NCBI RefSeq assembly: GCF_017654505.1
Contig: NC_054549.1
Span: forward strand, 22,995,935-23,059,934
Direction of reading: 5' to 3'
DNA from: Polyodon spathula
Taxonomy: Eukaryota; Chordata; Actinopteri; Acipenseriformes; Polyodontidae
Length of the DNA: 64,000 bases
Shown here: one piece after another, positions 42,120 to 52,869 of the stretch
How positions within the stretch are numbered: the first letter of the stretch is position 1
Layout of the letters: the number at the start of each line of letters is the position of its first letter
Notes under the pieces: generated by a model
What the model saw: only the letters and a program-made list of their open reading frames with translations
Told to the model about the DNA's origin: nothing
Database searches by the model: none
Made by a program: the position numbers and the translations under genes

Positions 42120-42300
42120 AGCACTGTAAAGCACAGAGAGGTCTGGTAAAGCATACAGAAGCATTGTAAAGCACAGAGAGGTCTGGTAAAGCATTGGCAA
42201 GCATTGTAAAGCACAGAGAGGTATGGTAAAGCATAGGCAAGCATTGTAAAGCACAGAGAGGTAAGGTAAAGCATAGGGATGCATTGTAAAGCACAGCATG
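42120..42300. repeat. 40-bp minisatellite
   Basis: GTAAAGCACAGAGAGGT recurs at 42126, 42166, 42206 and 42246, with a variant at 42286. The exact period is 40. Confidence 0.95.
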
Positions 42301-42565
42301 GTAAACTAACCCTTATAAAAGTTTCCCACAGTAAAAGTTAGCAAAATTCTAGAGGCAGACATAACAGTTGTACAGTATTGCATGTTAGATTTCAGAATGT
42401 CTGGTTGTTCAATTTCTCTCAGCTTGTCGTTAAGTACATGGAAAACTACAACGCGGTGTGTAATTCAGTGTGCTAATTTGACATTATTCACTGGTTTCAT
42501 TCGACTTTATGAAGCGAAATGAATGAATTCTACGGGGTAATGCAAAACTTTTGCCCATAGCTGTG

Positions 42566-44354
42566 TAAACGGAGCTTACTCATTATTATCAGTATTACAC
42601 TATCATTCTTGGGAACCGTAGTTGTTAAATGAATACACACGTGATTTAATGTTTTGTATTCATTATCTGTTGTACTGGGTTACTGCAGTGTTTGACTTTG
42701 CTCGTTCTTTCTTTGCAAGAGTTGTTTTTATTTATCCAGTTCGGGATTCTTCCTGATGGTCCTGCTACCATCACGACTTCATTAAAATGAACAAGTGCAA
42801 TATGTCCTGCATGCAGTCCATTGGATAAAGCAGCTGTCTTTAATTGATGTGCTGCTTTAAAAACTGGCTGCTGGATGGTAACCGTGTGTGCTTTGACCGA
42901 AAGAAATGTTATTTGCGAACTCCAGGGAAAGATAGAGGGTTGGTTGGTTGGTTGTTTTTGTTTAGCGTTTACTCCAGTTTGAAAGGAAAATTAATTGTCT
43001 TACCCACGAGTGAGTTGCCCAGCGGAAGAGTCGTGATCGTTAATGATTACTGTATGTGGTGAGAACAAACCAAACTGGTGTGTAGTTGAGAAAGTATACG
43101 ATTAAACTGACTTTTGTAACGTATTGGCTGTCTGTTTTTTCCCTCGTGTTAGGGCACTAGCTATTTATGGGGTTAAATTGATTTGTATGATGTATCTATT
43201 TTAGTGACTTGAATCCGGTGGTATATTAGACATTGTAGTAATCGTGTTTTGTGTGTGCATTTTAAAATCTATGTTCTTTCTGGGCGTTAGGGGATGTGAG
43301 CTTTGTTTACAGGGTCGACCTCATAGTTATTCTTCAGTGCATCATTATCATATATAGTCTATTTATGAATTGTAAACTAGTTCATTAATCTACCTCAACC
43401 ATTTTGCCCTGTGCTGCTAATATTTTGGTTCTTTTGTAAATGTGTTGATTTTACACATTGTGTTATATGGGATTTCTTTACTTTTTTTCTTTGATTTGTT
43501 GAATAGTATATTTTCACTGTTTTACACTGTTGTGATTTTGTTGGGAAAGTGTAATTGAGCTGATTGGACTGTTTTACTTTTTTAAATTTTTTGTTCTATA
43601 TTGTATTGATGTGTTAGGTGAAGTATTGCTTAGTATATGTTGTTGACGTTGTCTTTCTCTCCACCCCACCCCTTTGTTTTAAATGGTGTATTTTTTTCTT
43701 TAGATATAATTGATTGAATTATCCTTGTCTGTTTGTCCAATCTGAGATCAGCTATCTCATCAAAAGGAGCCTGGTCCTGGGTATTAGTTGTAAGTGCTCA
43801 GTTGGCAGATGCTGTCTAAAACGGATCCTTTCAGCACTGTATTTTGTTTCAGCTTCTGGATGAACCTTGATGTACGTTTGAGTTGACTGTATAATTAAAC
43901 TGACCTTTCAAGATGACCCCTTAGAGCAAACGTCACTAAATACTCAGGGTTTTCCATGAAGGACAGATGATGTTGAAAATGTATATAGTTTACAATATAA
44001 ATACAGCTTTCTCTTTATGAATTGAAACTATTAGCTGAAACACCAATGCAGGAAGGAAGTGGTTGGACCTGGAACAGGACTCTCCCACTCCCCTTCTCTA
44101 TCTAACAACACAGCAAAGTGTAATGCAGATTTTGTAGCTCACAAACCAAATTGCAATCCAATAGGCCTTTTTCACTATAGAGGTACCAGATGTCCGGTTT
44201 TGAAAGAAAGACAGATTCAGACATGAAAGTTCATTTGAAAAAGCTGATCCTAGGTTAATGAAATCTCTGTGTGCAAGCCCTGCTTTCTGCTTGCTCTTCT
44301 TTAGTCATCTCTATAGTAAAACTGTCCCCACCCCCTTCAACACCTTCTTTCCTG
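42566..44354. other. Spacer between inverted-repeat arms
   Basis: It is about 1.8 kb of T-rich sequence on the plus strand with no gene, tRNA or recognised mobile element. Confidence 0.5.
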
Positions 44355-44487
44355 CCTACAACTATGGGCAAAAGTTTCGTTTCACCCTAGAGAATTCACT
44401 CAATTTGCTTCATAAAGTCGAATGATACCTGATGAATAATGTCATGTTGGCATATTGAATTACACACCGCTTTGTAGTTTCCATATA

Positions 44488-45035
44488 CAGTGCCTATAGA
44501 AAATCTACACCCCCTTTCAAAATGTTCACCTTTTGTTGCCTTATAGCCTTGAATTAAAATGCATTCAAATTTTTTTTTCATTTATCTACACATCCTACCC
44601 CACAATTTCCAAGTGAAAAAAATGTGACATTATTCACTGGTTTCATTCGACTTTATGAAGTGAAATGTCGAAAATTTGTGACATGACTTGAAGATTGCTG
44701 TCCATCAACGCTCCCCAAGGAACTTGACAGAGCTTGAACAGTTTTGTAAAGAAGAATGGTCAAATATTGTCAAATCTAGGTGTACAAAGTTGGTAGAGAC
44801 CTATCCCAAAGGTGCTTCCAGTACAGTATTAACTCAGGGGGGTGGAGACTTATCCAATTATGATCTTTCAGTTTTGCATTTTTAATATATTTTTTTCTCA
44901 ATAAATTTTTTTTTCCCCTTAACAGTGTGGAGTAGTGGGGAAAAAAAATCATGAAAACGCATGAAACTCTGAGACACTGACACAACAAAATGTGAAAAAA
45001 AAGGTCAAGGGGGTGTAAACTTTCTATAGGCACTG
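44488..45035 (+). mobile_element. Tc1-derived MITE nested in the inverted repeat
   Basis: Ends CAGTGCCTATAGAAAATCTA and its inverted partner are flanked by TA. It keeps a transposase C-terminal scrap reading RSPRNLTELEQFCKEEWSNI and KLVETYPKGAS. The other arm preserves the empty site. Confidence 0.92.
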
Positions 45036-45274
45036 TACTTAATGACAGAGACTGAGAAAAAATGAATGGGACATTTTAAAATCTAACATGCAATACTGTA
45101 CAACTATTATGTATTCCTGTAGAACTTTGTGAGTTTTTACTGTGGGACACTTTAATAAGGGTTTTTTTTTTCTTTTACCATGCTGTGCTTTACAATGCTT
45201 CACCATGCTTTCACCGTGCTCTATTACACTTTGATGTGCTTTTACTATAGGAAATTTGTATACGGATACATTGC

Positions 45275-45294
45275 TGGTCACTAGATGGCGCTCT
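45275..45294 (+). promoter_or_regulatory. CTCF-like motif, right arm
   Basis: This is the identical 20-mer on the plus strand, so the two sites point away from each other. Confidence 0.35.
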
Positions 45295-46177
45295 TGCGCA
45301 ATAATATAAAGACTATTTGGTTACCCTAACCTGCATTACACAGAATGTCACATTATGGTTGTGTTATTATACACTTATTTTAAGCACGCCGGAGTTGCTA
45401 CAATGAACTGAAGAAAACAAATTAAATTGCTGTTTTTTCACTTTGTAAATCTGGTAACCCTGAAGAAGCTCTTGTGCACAATCCTTTGAACTCTATTGAA
45501 GGGGGTTCAATATATAATGGGAAGCAATATGAAGCGATAACACACGACACGGAGTTGAAATGTGTATATTTATTTTTCTTTAATGTGTCTTATTTGAATC
45601 TAGTGTAGGCCTATTTATCACTATTACTGTTTTCACATTAAACTATCAAAAAATGTGCCTTCGCTTTCTAAGTTGAACTACACGTAAAAACCTTATTGTG
45701 CATACTTTTAATTTAGCATAGTAACCGAATTGCTTTGCCCCTGAAGTCACAGGCGACCTAGTTAGTGAAACAAAAACCAACCAACCTGAAAGCAAGCCAA
45801 GCAAACTGAAACCCCCTTTAAAAAACAACAACATGTGTTTCTTTCAAAACTGCACGTTAGCAGTAAAGACGTCTTACCAATGACTTCGATGGGAAACCAA
45901 CTTCAATTCAATGCCAATCTACAGGTAAAACGGAGAAGCGTTTTCGTGTTTTTATTATGATAATCTCAGTGTACACATAGGCTTTTTAGATGTGTGGGAC
46001 GGTTTATACATTACTCAAGTCGACACGCCAGTCATGCTGGCTTTCAATGGATCATTTCGACTCTAGCCAGTAGGACTTTTCAATGACTGAGCTCTTTGTC
46101 TTTCGATATGTGTGTGGGTGGATCTCTTTTCATTACGCAACGCTAAAATTACTTCCTTATCACAGCACCTTCCATTT

Positions 46178-46191
46178 AGTTTCGCTTTCAC
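46178..46191 (+). promoter_or_regulatory. ISRE (interferon-stimulated response element) upstream of gene A
   Basis: AGTTTCGCTTTCAC matches the ISRE consensus AGTTTCNNTTTCNC at every fixed position. It lies about 110 bp before the ATG of gene A. A second, weaker match (CAAACTGAAACC) is at 45802-45813, and an ETS-type ACTTCCTT is at about 46151. Interferon control is an inference. Confidence 0.55.
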
Positions 46192-46298
46192 ACAGGTTAC
46201 CGCCTCTGACTGTTTCTGTTGCCACCTGATGTACAGAGAGCACGGTGGCGATTGTTTAAACGTTTTGTTGAATTCGGAATTTTATTGTAGAATAAAAT

Positions 46299-46617
46299 AT
46301 GGATTCAGCGAGTCCGGAACAGCTACAAAGGCTATTGCGGTTTGAATTTAACAAGCTGGCTGTGCAAATATGCCGAAACTTAAGGGACCAAAACAGTTTT
46401 CAATGGCTCAAGACGCTTTGGGCAGGGATAGTCCCTAAACAGAAACTCGATTCGGCGACAGATATCAGCCATTTCCTGCTAATGCTGTTGGAAGGTGACC
46501 ACGTTTCCCTCACCAACATTGAGCTGCTTAAAGCCCAGTTTGATGCGCTGGAGCTTGGACACCTAACCCAGCTCTGCTCGGAGTACGAGGACAGAGCCGC
46601 CGTTCTGCGAGAGACAG
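46299..46617 (+). CDS. Gene A exon 1 (DED)
   Basis: It starts at ATG with MDSASPEQLQ and ends ACA G|GTACAG, phase 1. It covers the whole DED. Human FADD likewise codes its DED in one exon ending in phase 1, which supports the comparison. Confidence 0.85.
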
Positions 46618-46650
46618 GTACAGACTTACGGATCATCAAAGTACCGATAG

Positions 46651-46682
<32 letters not shown>

Positions 46683-49463
46683 GAAATGTTAACATACAGT
46701 TCTGTAACGTGATTAATGTACACGTTCTACGTAGAGATACTCAAATAACGACACAGCCGAAACGTTTGTCATTGAATTAGAGTTGTACTGCTTCAATTGT
46801 TAAAGGAATAATATATCAGCTGTCATGCTTGTTTAGAATACTTTTCTCACAAGGCCCATATTTGTGGAAGTACTGTGCACGACATCACGTTTCTATTAAC
46901 TTCAAGTGCTTATAAAGCATCAAAACAACAATCCACTGAACTTATGAGACAGATTGCTAATTAAAATCGTCAGCATATCTATCTATATAATTTTTTTTTT
47001 TAAAAGGACACATTGGAAAATGTTACAGCTTTAATGTCACTCTTCCCAGCATTTCTCAGTGGACTCAGCAGCGATTGCATTGAGGATTTCCAGCGATTTA
47101 ACATTGGAGACACATCAGACGACGGTTTGTTCATCAGCTCCCACCCTCCAGTATCAGAATCTGGGAGCTGCCTCTGTGGTACCCAGCCCGTGAACGAACC
47201 GGAGGAGAGCGACGAAAACCATTTCAAACCGGGTTCGGCACAGATCACGCCCACTGCTCTGACGCCCACTGCTCTGACCCCCAGCTGCTCACCGCAGGGG
47301 ATGCTAGGAAAGGACAGTTGCTCACCGCAGGGGATGCTGGGAAAGAAGAGTTGCTCACCGCAGGTGATGCTGGGAAAGGAGAGTTGCTCACCGCAGGTGA
47401 TGCTGGGAAAGGAGAGTTGCCTACTGGAGCAGGAGGTGTCGTCCCCTATTTTGGATTCGCCAACTGGGTGCCCTGCAAAGTTCAGCAGGAGTCTGCAAGG
47501 TAAGATAGCCCAGCGGTCAGCGGTTCTCAATTTTTTTTTTTGATGTATATCATTTTAATAAATGTTTTTCCTGAACCTTCTCACCCCCCGACGTTGCAGT
47601 TACAAAAACACCCAATCTTATTTTCTTCATCGTCTTCTTGACATGGTTTGTATTCCGCTTGCAGGTCCGAAGCTCAACCCAGACATGTTCATCAAAGACC
47701 TGCCCTTCTCTATCTGGCACCAGTTCACCGTGGCTCTCAGCGTGCAGCGAGCGGACGGTGAGTGGAGACTGGGAGAAGTGCAGTACAGCTCCCTGCAGTA
47801 CAGGTTTAAAGTACAGTACAGGTTCGTTGTGTTATTATTGAAAATGAGCCTCTCACTTGCTGTAGACAGTCAGTTTATCCATAAAGAGATGCAGAGAGGT
47901 GTTGAGTGCCATGTCATTATTAATGACTTGAATTCAATCACCACTACTTGTAGGAGAGAACAGTGGTAGGGATTCATATTAAAAATAAAAAAAAGACGAG
48001 AGAAAGTTGCGATCAGTGGGAGTTACAATGTCAAGGTAATCATGATTATTGTGGTCACCTTGTATCTCATATCTTATAGCTGATCCTATTGTGACTTCAT
48101 CTCCGTAAGATACAAAACTATTAAAACAAATTTCAGAGGGCTGTATCACATCAATATCAGGGTGTAGTGCTATATATTATCAAGACATTTCAGAGGGCTG
48201 GATCACATCAATATCAGGGTTTCTATTATCTGGGTACAGATAAGGAACTGCACACATCTACGGCACCTGCCCCACACTGCATGCTTTGATATTTACCTAG
48301 ACCTGGGCTTCCCCTTTGACCCTGCCTCTGTGTCTTTGCCCAGGACATGACTGGCGCTGGCTGGCAGACAAGCTTGGCATCCCAGCCACCTACAGAGACC
48401 TCTGGAGACAGAACTGCAGCAACCCAGCAGAAAAGGTGCTGGACTCCTGGAAGGTAATTTCAGATGGCTTTACATTTTCTGTAAACGCTTATTAATTATG
48501 ATGAAACTTTAACATTATTTAGCATAAGTTTTTGGGAATGTCAGACTGTGTACATATAGGCTGGTGACTCTCTGTCTGTACATCCGTCTGTCTGTCACAC
48601 ATTGCTACATACAAGATTCCACACACTGTAAGCCAGTCATTTTAATACTCTGTAAAATGACAGCAACATCTCGCGTTGTTTATGATCTCATTGGTGTAAT
48701 AGAGGTGTTGGCCTGTCTATGGCCTAGTAAGACTATCAGAAAGTGTGTAATTAAACTAAAAAACTAAAACAGTTCTTCCCATTTAGTCATATATTGCACA
48801 TATGAAAAATAAACAAATGCTTTAGTGAATCCAATGGCTAACATGAGGGTAGTTTAAAGAAGACTTTTTAACCACTATCAGGGTTTATTTGAAAACAAAA
48901 AGGTACTGGCTGTTATAATTAAAGATTGCATTTTTGTTTGCAGACCTAATGCAGTGACCTAGATTTTACAGTAGCTTTCATATATGCTTCAAGCTCTCCT
49001 CTGCTGATCAGGGTTTTGTGTCTTATTGCTGGTGTCGGTAGATGCATGGCCATCTTTGTTAAAACCTGGCTAGGCATTCAGGTTTGAGCAATGGCAGCAG
49101 CAGCAATGTTTGTCTATTTATTTTGGCCTCAAGTGCCATGTCCTGTGTTTTGTTTGCCTTTCAGCCGTTTATTTTCTGTTTATTTAATGATGAAATGCTG
49201 AGCTCAAGCAAGCGCTCAGCTTCACCAAACCTCCACGTCTCTCTGTCTATTCTGTGTTGGTTCCTGGTTATGGTCTGACATCACCCACTACAGCCGTCTT
49301 TGTTATTTTTCCATGTATTTAATGAAAAATGAAAAACATTGAAGAATGTGACATTTCAAAATCTAAAATGAAATGCTGTACTACTATTGTGGCTTCCAGA
49401 AGACTTTCAATATCATTTTGTAGTTTTTTTTGATTACATGATGTTAAATAATATATAAATTAT

Positions 49464-49535
<72 letters not shown>

Positions 49536-49667
49536 CTAAACCTTTCCCCAGCAAAACAATATATATATATTTTTTTGATCCAGAATAAAATCGGAGAAGC
49601 GACTGTTGGAACTCTGTTTAATCACATGATCAGTATGGAGCGAGAAGACTTGGCAGACATTTTGTAA
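46299..49667 (+). CDS. Gene A: DED-linker-death domain adaptor, FADD-like domain order, five exons
   Basis: The CDS joins 46299-46617, 47029-47499, 47665-47757, 48344-48453 and 49584-49667. It is 1,077 nt, encodes 358 aa, and all junctions are GT-AG and in phase. Residues about 15-100 form a death effector domain: WAGIVPKQKL, then SHFLLMLLEGDHVSL and a C-terminal helix, aligning by eye with FADD-type DEDs. The RxDL motif typical of DEDs is not evident. Residues 107-263 are a low-complexity linker with four 11-residue repeats. Residues 264-358 hold a death domain (SIWHQFTVALSV, DWRWLADKLG, VLDSWK, ATVGTLFNHM, EDLADIL). Domain order is that of FADD (208 aa in human), but the linker and three-exon DD make it much longer. 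Predicted role: cytosolic death or inflammatory signalling adaptor. It could be a divergent FADD or a fish-specific paralogue. Confidence 0.8.
46651..46681. repeat. (TTTC)n microsatellite in gene A intron 1
   Basis: Seven or more TTTC units directly after exon 1. Confidence 0.95.
47029..47499 (+). CDS. Gene A exon 2 (repetitive linker)
   Basis: The acceptor TGTTACAG|CT is chosen because it is the only nearby one that keeps the frame; the AG at 47006 would lead to a stop. It reads ALMSLFPAFLSG and an acidic, Ser/Pro-rich region. Four 33-bp in-frame repeats (SPQ-MLGK type) follow, and it ends CAA G|GTAAGA. Confidence 0.75.
47285..47417 (+). repeat. 33-bp in-frame coding minisatellite in gene A exon 2
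   Basis: TGCTCACCGCAGG recurs four times, 33 bp apart. The unit encodes SCSPQ-MLGK-type 11-mers. Confidence 0.95.
47665..47757 (+). CDS. Gene A exon 3 (DD helix 1)
   Basis: The exon is 93 nt, phase 1 on both sides, from TTGCAG|GT to GACG|GTGAGT. It reads GPKLNPDMF, then LPFSIWHQFTVALSVQRADG. Gene B has an exon of the same length and phase, at lower identity. Confidence 0.85.
48135..48230 (+). repeat. Intronic tandem repeat shared with gene B
   Basis: Two units contain CACATCAATATCAGGGT. The same unit is in gene B intron 4, three times at 61367-61505. Confidence 0.8.
48344..48453 (+). CDS. Gene A exon 4 (DD core)
   Basis: The exon is 110 nt, from CCCAG|GA to AAG|GTAATT. It encodes HDWRWLADKLGIPATYRDLW and on to VLDSWK. 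All 110 bases equal those of gene B exon 5 at 61646-61755. Confidence 0.9.
49463..49532. repeat. (AT)n tract in gene A intron 4
   Basis: About 70 bases of TA dinucleotide, close to the last acceptor. Confidence 0.95.
49584..49667 (+). CDS. Gene A exon 5 (DD end and stop)
   Basis: The exon is 84 nt after ATCCAG. It reads NKIGEATVGTLFNHMISMER, then EDLADIL and TAA. It ends with the last DD helix, so the protein has no tail after the domain. An AATAAA at 49730-49735 is a possible polyadenylation signal. Confidence 0.87.
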   Translation, partial: NKIGEATVGTLFNHMISMEREDLADIL

Positions 49668-49754
49668 ACTGGCTGTGCCCAGTGGACTGATTTCAAACTG
49701 GTTTCAGCTCAGTCCAGGTGAAATATGGAAATAAAAAACTATTTCAAGGAGACT

Positions 49755-49880
49755 TACCCTTGACCACCGTGATATCAAAAGCCCCAGCAGTCCAGGCGTA
49801 TCTCTTGGTCAGTATCTTCTTGTGAAGGTGGTGGCCTATATTGACCAGAAATGAGCACAGACACAGCACTCCCCAGGGGA
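49755..49880 (-). other. Exon-like segment, unassigned
   Basis: On the minus strand an open stretch reads SFLVNIGHHLHKKILTKRYA and ends at AAGG|GTAAGTC, a good donor. Another frame is also open for 40 codons. I could not assign a family; it may be a repeat. Confidence 0.2.
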
Positions 49881-50269
49881 CAGGCGGAGGCAATGTAAAG
49901 TGAAACTGCAGTGTTTATCTTTTACTTTTACCATGTATTCCTTGTGTTACATAAAATAAATACCTTTTTCTTTCTCGTTTAATGCATACAGCCCACCCAT
50001 TCGTTTATAAAATTGCATTATATTGTATTGTTTTGGAATTCTTTTAAACAACCTGCCTCTCTTAATATAACACTCGTATTCAACACGTGCAGTATGCATT
50101 ATATGAGTGACATTGCCATTCAGCCAATCACAGCTCACAGAGGTAGTGAAATAGCCAATCAAACAGCACACAGGATCAGTTTCCTCACGCACACAGCACA
50201 CATCATTTTGATTAGGATAGAGAAGCGAAGGCTTGTTTAAACTATTTATTTTACTTTGTGTCAAATAGT

Positions 50270-51235
50270 GTATATACTTTGAGAAAATATATGTTTGACA
50301 CTAGTAAGCGGTTTCGCTGTTCAGTTTATTAGTTTAGAACCGCAATGTGAAGTTCAAACTCCTGAAGGAGTTAGGTTTTTGTCTTGTTCATTTTGTTTTG
50401 CGTTTAAAATAAACATACAGGCCTGCCCTTTTTAAAAACCTTGTTGGAGTGCTGAAGATCGTCCTGCATGTGACAAGCTCAGCCCAGCTTGTCACAATAT
50501 CATACCACGTCACTATGGTACGCTACACAAAGCAGCTTTTTGAGTTTACTGGAAATTTAAAGAAGCTGTGGAGTCTTAGTCAAAGGAAAGGACTTTTTTA
50601 ACTTCAAGAAGCCATGGAAAGTGCAGAATTACCTTTTGGAAGAAACTAACTGGTGGGATTACAACAGAGGGTGCACCATATGACTGAGCAAAAGAGTTTG
50701 ATTGGCTAGCAGCAGAGTGCTGGAAAAAATGAAAGAAACAAATGGAGAAGTACCCATTTTCTTACATTGCGTGGAAAAGCTACAGAATTAGAACACATAT
50801 GAGCATTGTTATCAAGTCATAAAAAGGTGCATTTCATAGCGGTATTGTTTACTATATCACATTTTCACAGCTTGTCAGTAGCTTTTTTTTCAGTGCTGTT
50901 AAAAATATTATTAAATATTGACTTTGCATTATCTGATCTGATTCCTGCATTATATTACATTTGTGATATTGAGTTTTTTTTAGTTAGTGTGCTAGGAAAG
51001 CAGCTACTAATTAATGTGTTTATGTAATGTATTATATTTGTGTATATTGGCCTGCATACAGTTTATATAGACATTTTCAGGTACATTACGAGGTGTGTAT
51101 GTAATGTAATTTTTTTTTATGGTGCGGCCCACGAGGTGAACAGTCTTAACTTAAATGGCTCTTGCTGCCAGATATTTCCATTCAAATAAATTTTCATAAT
51201 CAATTCAGCAAGATGTATTTATTTCGCGTTAGTGA
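50270..51235. other. No gene seen
   Basis: AT-rich spacer between genes A and B with no recognised exon or element. Confidence 0.5.
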
Positions 51236-51239
51236 ATCA

Positions 51240-51490
51240 GGGGTCACAAATGGAGATTAGACAAAGGGGCATTCAGAACAGAAAATAGGAGGCACTTTTT
51301 TACACAGAGAATTGTGAGGGTCTGGAATCAACTCCCCAGTAATGTTGTTGAAGCTGACACCTTGGGATCCTTCAAGAAGCTGCTTGATTGAGATTTGGGG
51401 ATCAATAAGCTACTAACAACCAAATGAGCAAGATGGGCCGAATGGCCTCCTCTCGTTTGTAAACTTTCTTATGTTCTTATGTTCTTAAAT
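51240..51490 (+). mobile_element. CR1/L2-like LINE tail
   Basis: It matches 37207-37440 closely, through CTCCCCAGTAATGTTGTTGA and GAGCAAGATGGGCCGAATGG, and ends with repeated ATGTTCTT. Confidence 0.8.
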
Positions 51491-52146
51491 GAACAAATCT
51501 GTTGAATTGATTCACTAGACTGAATGAATTGAGCCAGTAAAAATAATCAAACTGCACATCGCTAGTTTTCAGGCCAGAAAAATAGGTTTAAATAGCGCCT
51601 ATGGGTAGTTCTAGCCTGGTGTCCAAACAAGCTAATTATCGCTCACTTTAATGTGCACAATAGAGTTCTCTCACTTTAGTAAATACGATACTCGTCTCAT
51701 TAGAGCGGGGTGCCTCATTTAAATATATTATCATGCATTACCATACAAATCACATACTCATTCTGATTACCATGGTATGGCACAGTAAAATTAGTGTAAT
51801 ATGGTAAATGCACAGTATAACCATCGGAAAATCATGGCAAATATTGAAAAAAAGATGTGGATTGCCATCGTAAATGTATTTTTATTAGATGGAATTGACG
51901 TCATGTTGAAAACAGCTATACTGTTTAATTGTTCTTATTTATCTATATTTTGCACCATACAGGTTTATGGGCAGGGTAAGAGACATGGTGATTTTCACCC
52001 AGTCACGGTCTCCCAGTATATCTTATAGCTTATATAGCTTGTATCGTAAAGCACCCTATATACAACCCGTCTGATGTAACTGGTTCCAGGGTCCCTCGGA
52101 TATGTAAAGATATCGTATCTCACAGGGAGTCGTTATGCTACAATGT

Positions 52147-52260
52147 GTAGTTGCTTTATTAGGAGGCTGTGTGGTCCAGTGGTTAAAGAAAAGGGCTTGT
52201 AATCAGGAGGTACCTGGTTTCAATCCTGGCTCACTCGCTGAACCATGGAGGTCCGTGCTA
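52147..52260 (+). mobile_element. tRNA-derived SINE head
   Basis: GGCTGTGTGGTCCAGTGGTT (A box) and CTGGTTTCAATCCTGG (B box) are correctly spaced, with GGGCTTGTAATCAGGAGG between. The 3' part is cut short. Confidence 0.75.
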
Positions 52261-52362
52261 AACTAGTATGCAAGTTAAATACCAATTGCAACAAACTTGG
52301 CTGCATACTAAAAATGCTCTCAGTTGCAGCAAACCCAAAGTAACTGCTGTTGCCCTCTAGAT

Positions 52363-52698
52363 CAGCGCTTCCCAACCCTGGTCCTGGGGACCCTCTGTGT
52401 CTGCTGGTTTTCATTCCAACTGAGTTATCAGTTACTTAATTGGACTGATAATTTGCTTAATTATACCTTTTTTTAAAAATTGTTTTCAGCTGTTAAACAG
52501 TTGCAGATTTCAAATTAGGTTTAATATTTTATAAGTAGCTTGAATTCTGCAGCTGTTCAAGAGCTTAAAACAATTGAAAAGGTCTAACTAAGCCAATTAT
52601 CAGTTCAATTAAGAGGCTAGTTAAGTAATTGAGAACTCGGCTGGAATGAGAACAAGCAGACACAGGGGAGTCCCCAAGACTGGGGTTGGGAAACCCTG
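52363..52698. mobile_element. hAT-type MITE
   Basis: Ends CAGCGCTTCCCAACCCTGGT and, inverted, CTGGGGTTGGGAAACCCTG. The 8-bp flanks CTCTAGAT and CTTTAGAG agree at six positions. Confidence 0.7.
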
Positions 52699-52869
52699 CT
52701 TTAGAGGATACTCAAGCATGGGATTAAGTTGGTTTAACAATTTCTATAGACTAAAGATTTATAGTACTGTACTAACTGGATCAAATGTGAAAAATTCCAA
52801 CACTGCAGGTTTTTTTTCATTGGGTTGGGGTTGGGGTTGGGGGGGGGCACTGTTTGCCATATGTTCATA

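Larger units (their letters stand above)
41850..42565. repeat. Left arm of a long inverted repeat
   Basis: Its reverse complement matches 44355-45740 across several blocks: GGTCACTAGATGGCGCTCT, the AAGCGAAGG/CCTTCGCTTTC end, GAAAGCAT-type units and the GCAAAAGTTTTGC end. It includes the 40-bp tandem array and a CTCF-like site. Confidence 0.75.
44355..45740. repeat. Right arm of the long inverted repeat
   Basis: It is collinear with the reversed left arm but interrupted at 44488-45035 by a Tc1-type MITE. It keeps only about one unit of the 40-bp repeat (about 45175-45240). Confidence 0.75.

Noticed and set aside
42014..42299. Three overlapping Leu/Cys-rich open frames
   Set aside because: They come from the 40-bp minisatellite, whose period is not a multiple of three, so all frames look repetitive.
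47007..47028. Alternative gene A exon 2 start at 47007
   Set aside because: Joined to exon 1 it gives an early stop; the acceptor at 47028 keeps the frame.
47000..47530. Minus-strand open frame with repeats
   Set aside because: It is the reverse of gene A exon 2 and its minisatellite; the plus strand has the splice sites and the domain continuity.
52147..52260. Possible tRNA gene
   Set aside because: A and B boxes exist but no cloverleaf with paired acceptor stem could be drawn; it fits a SINE.
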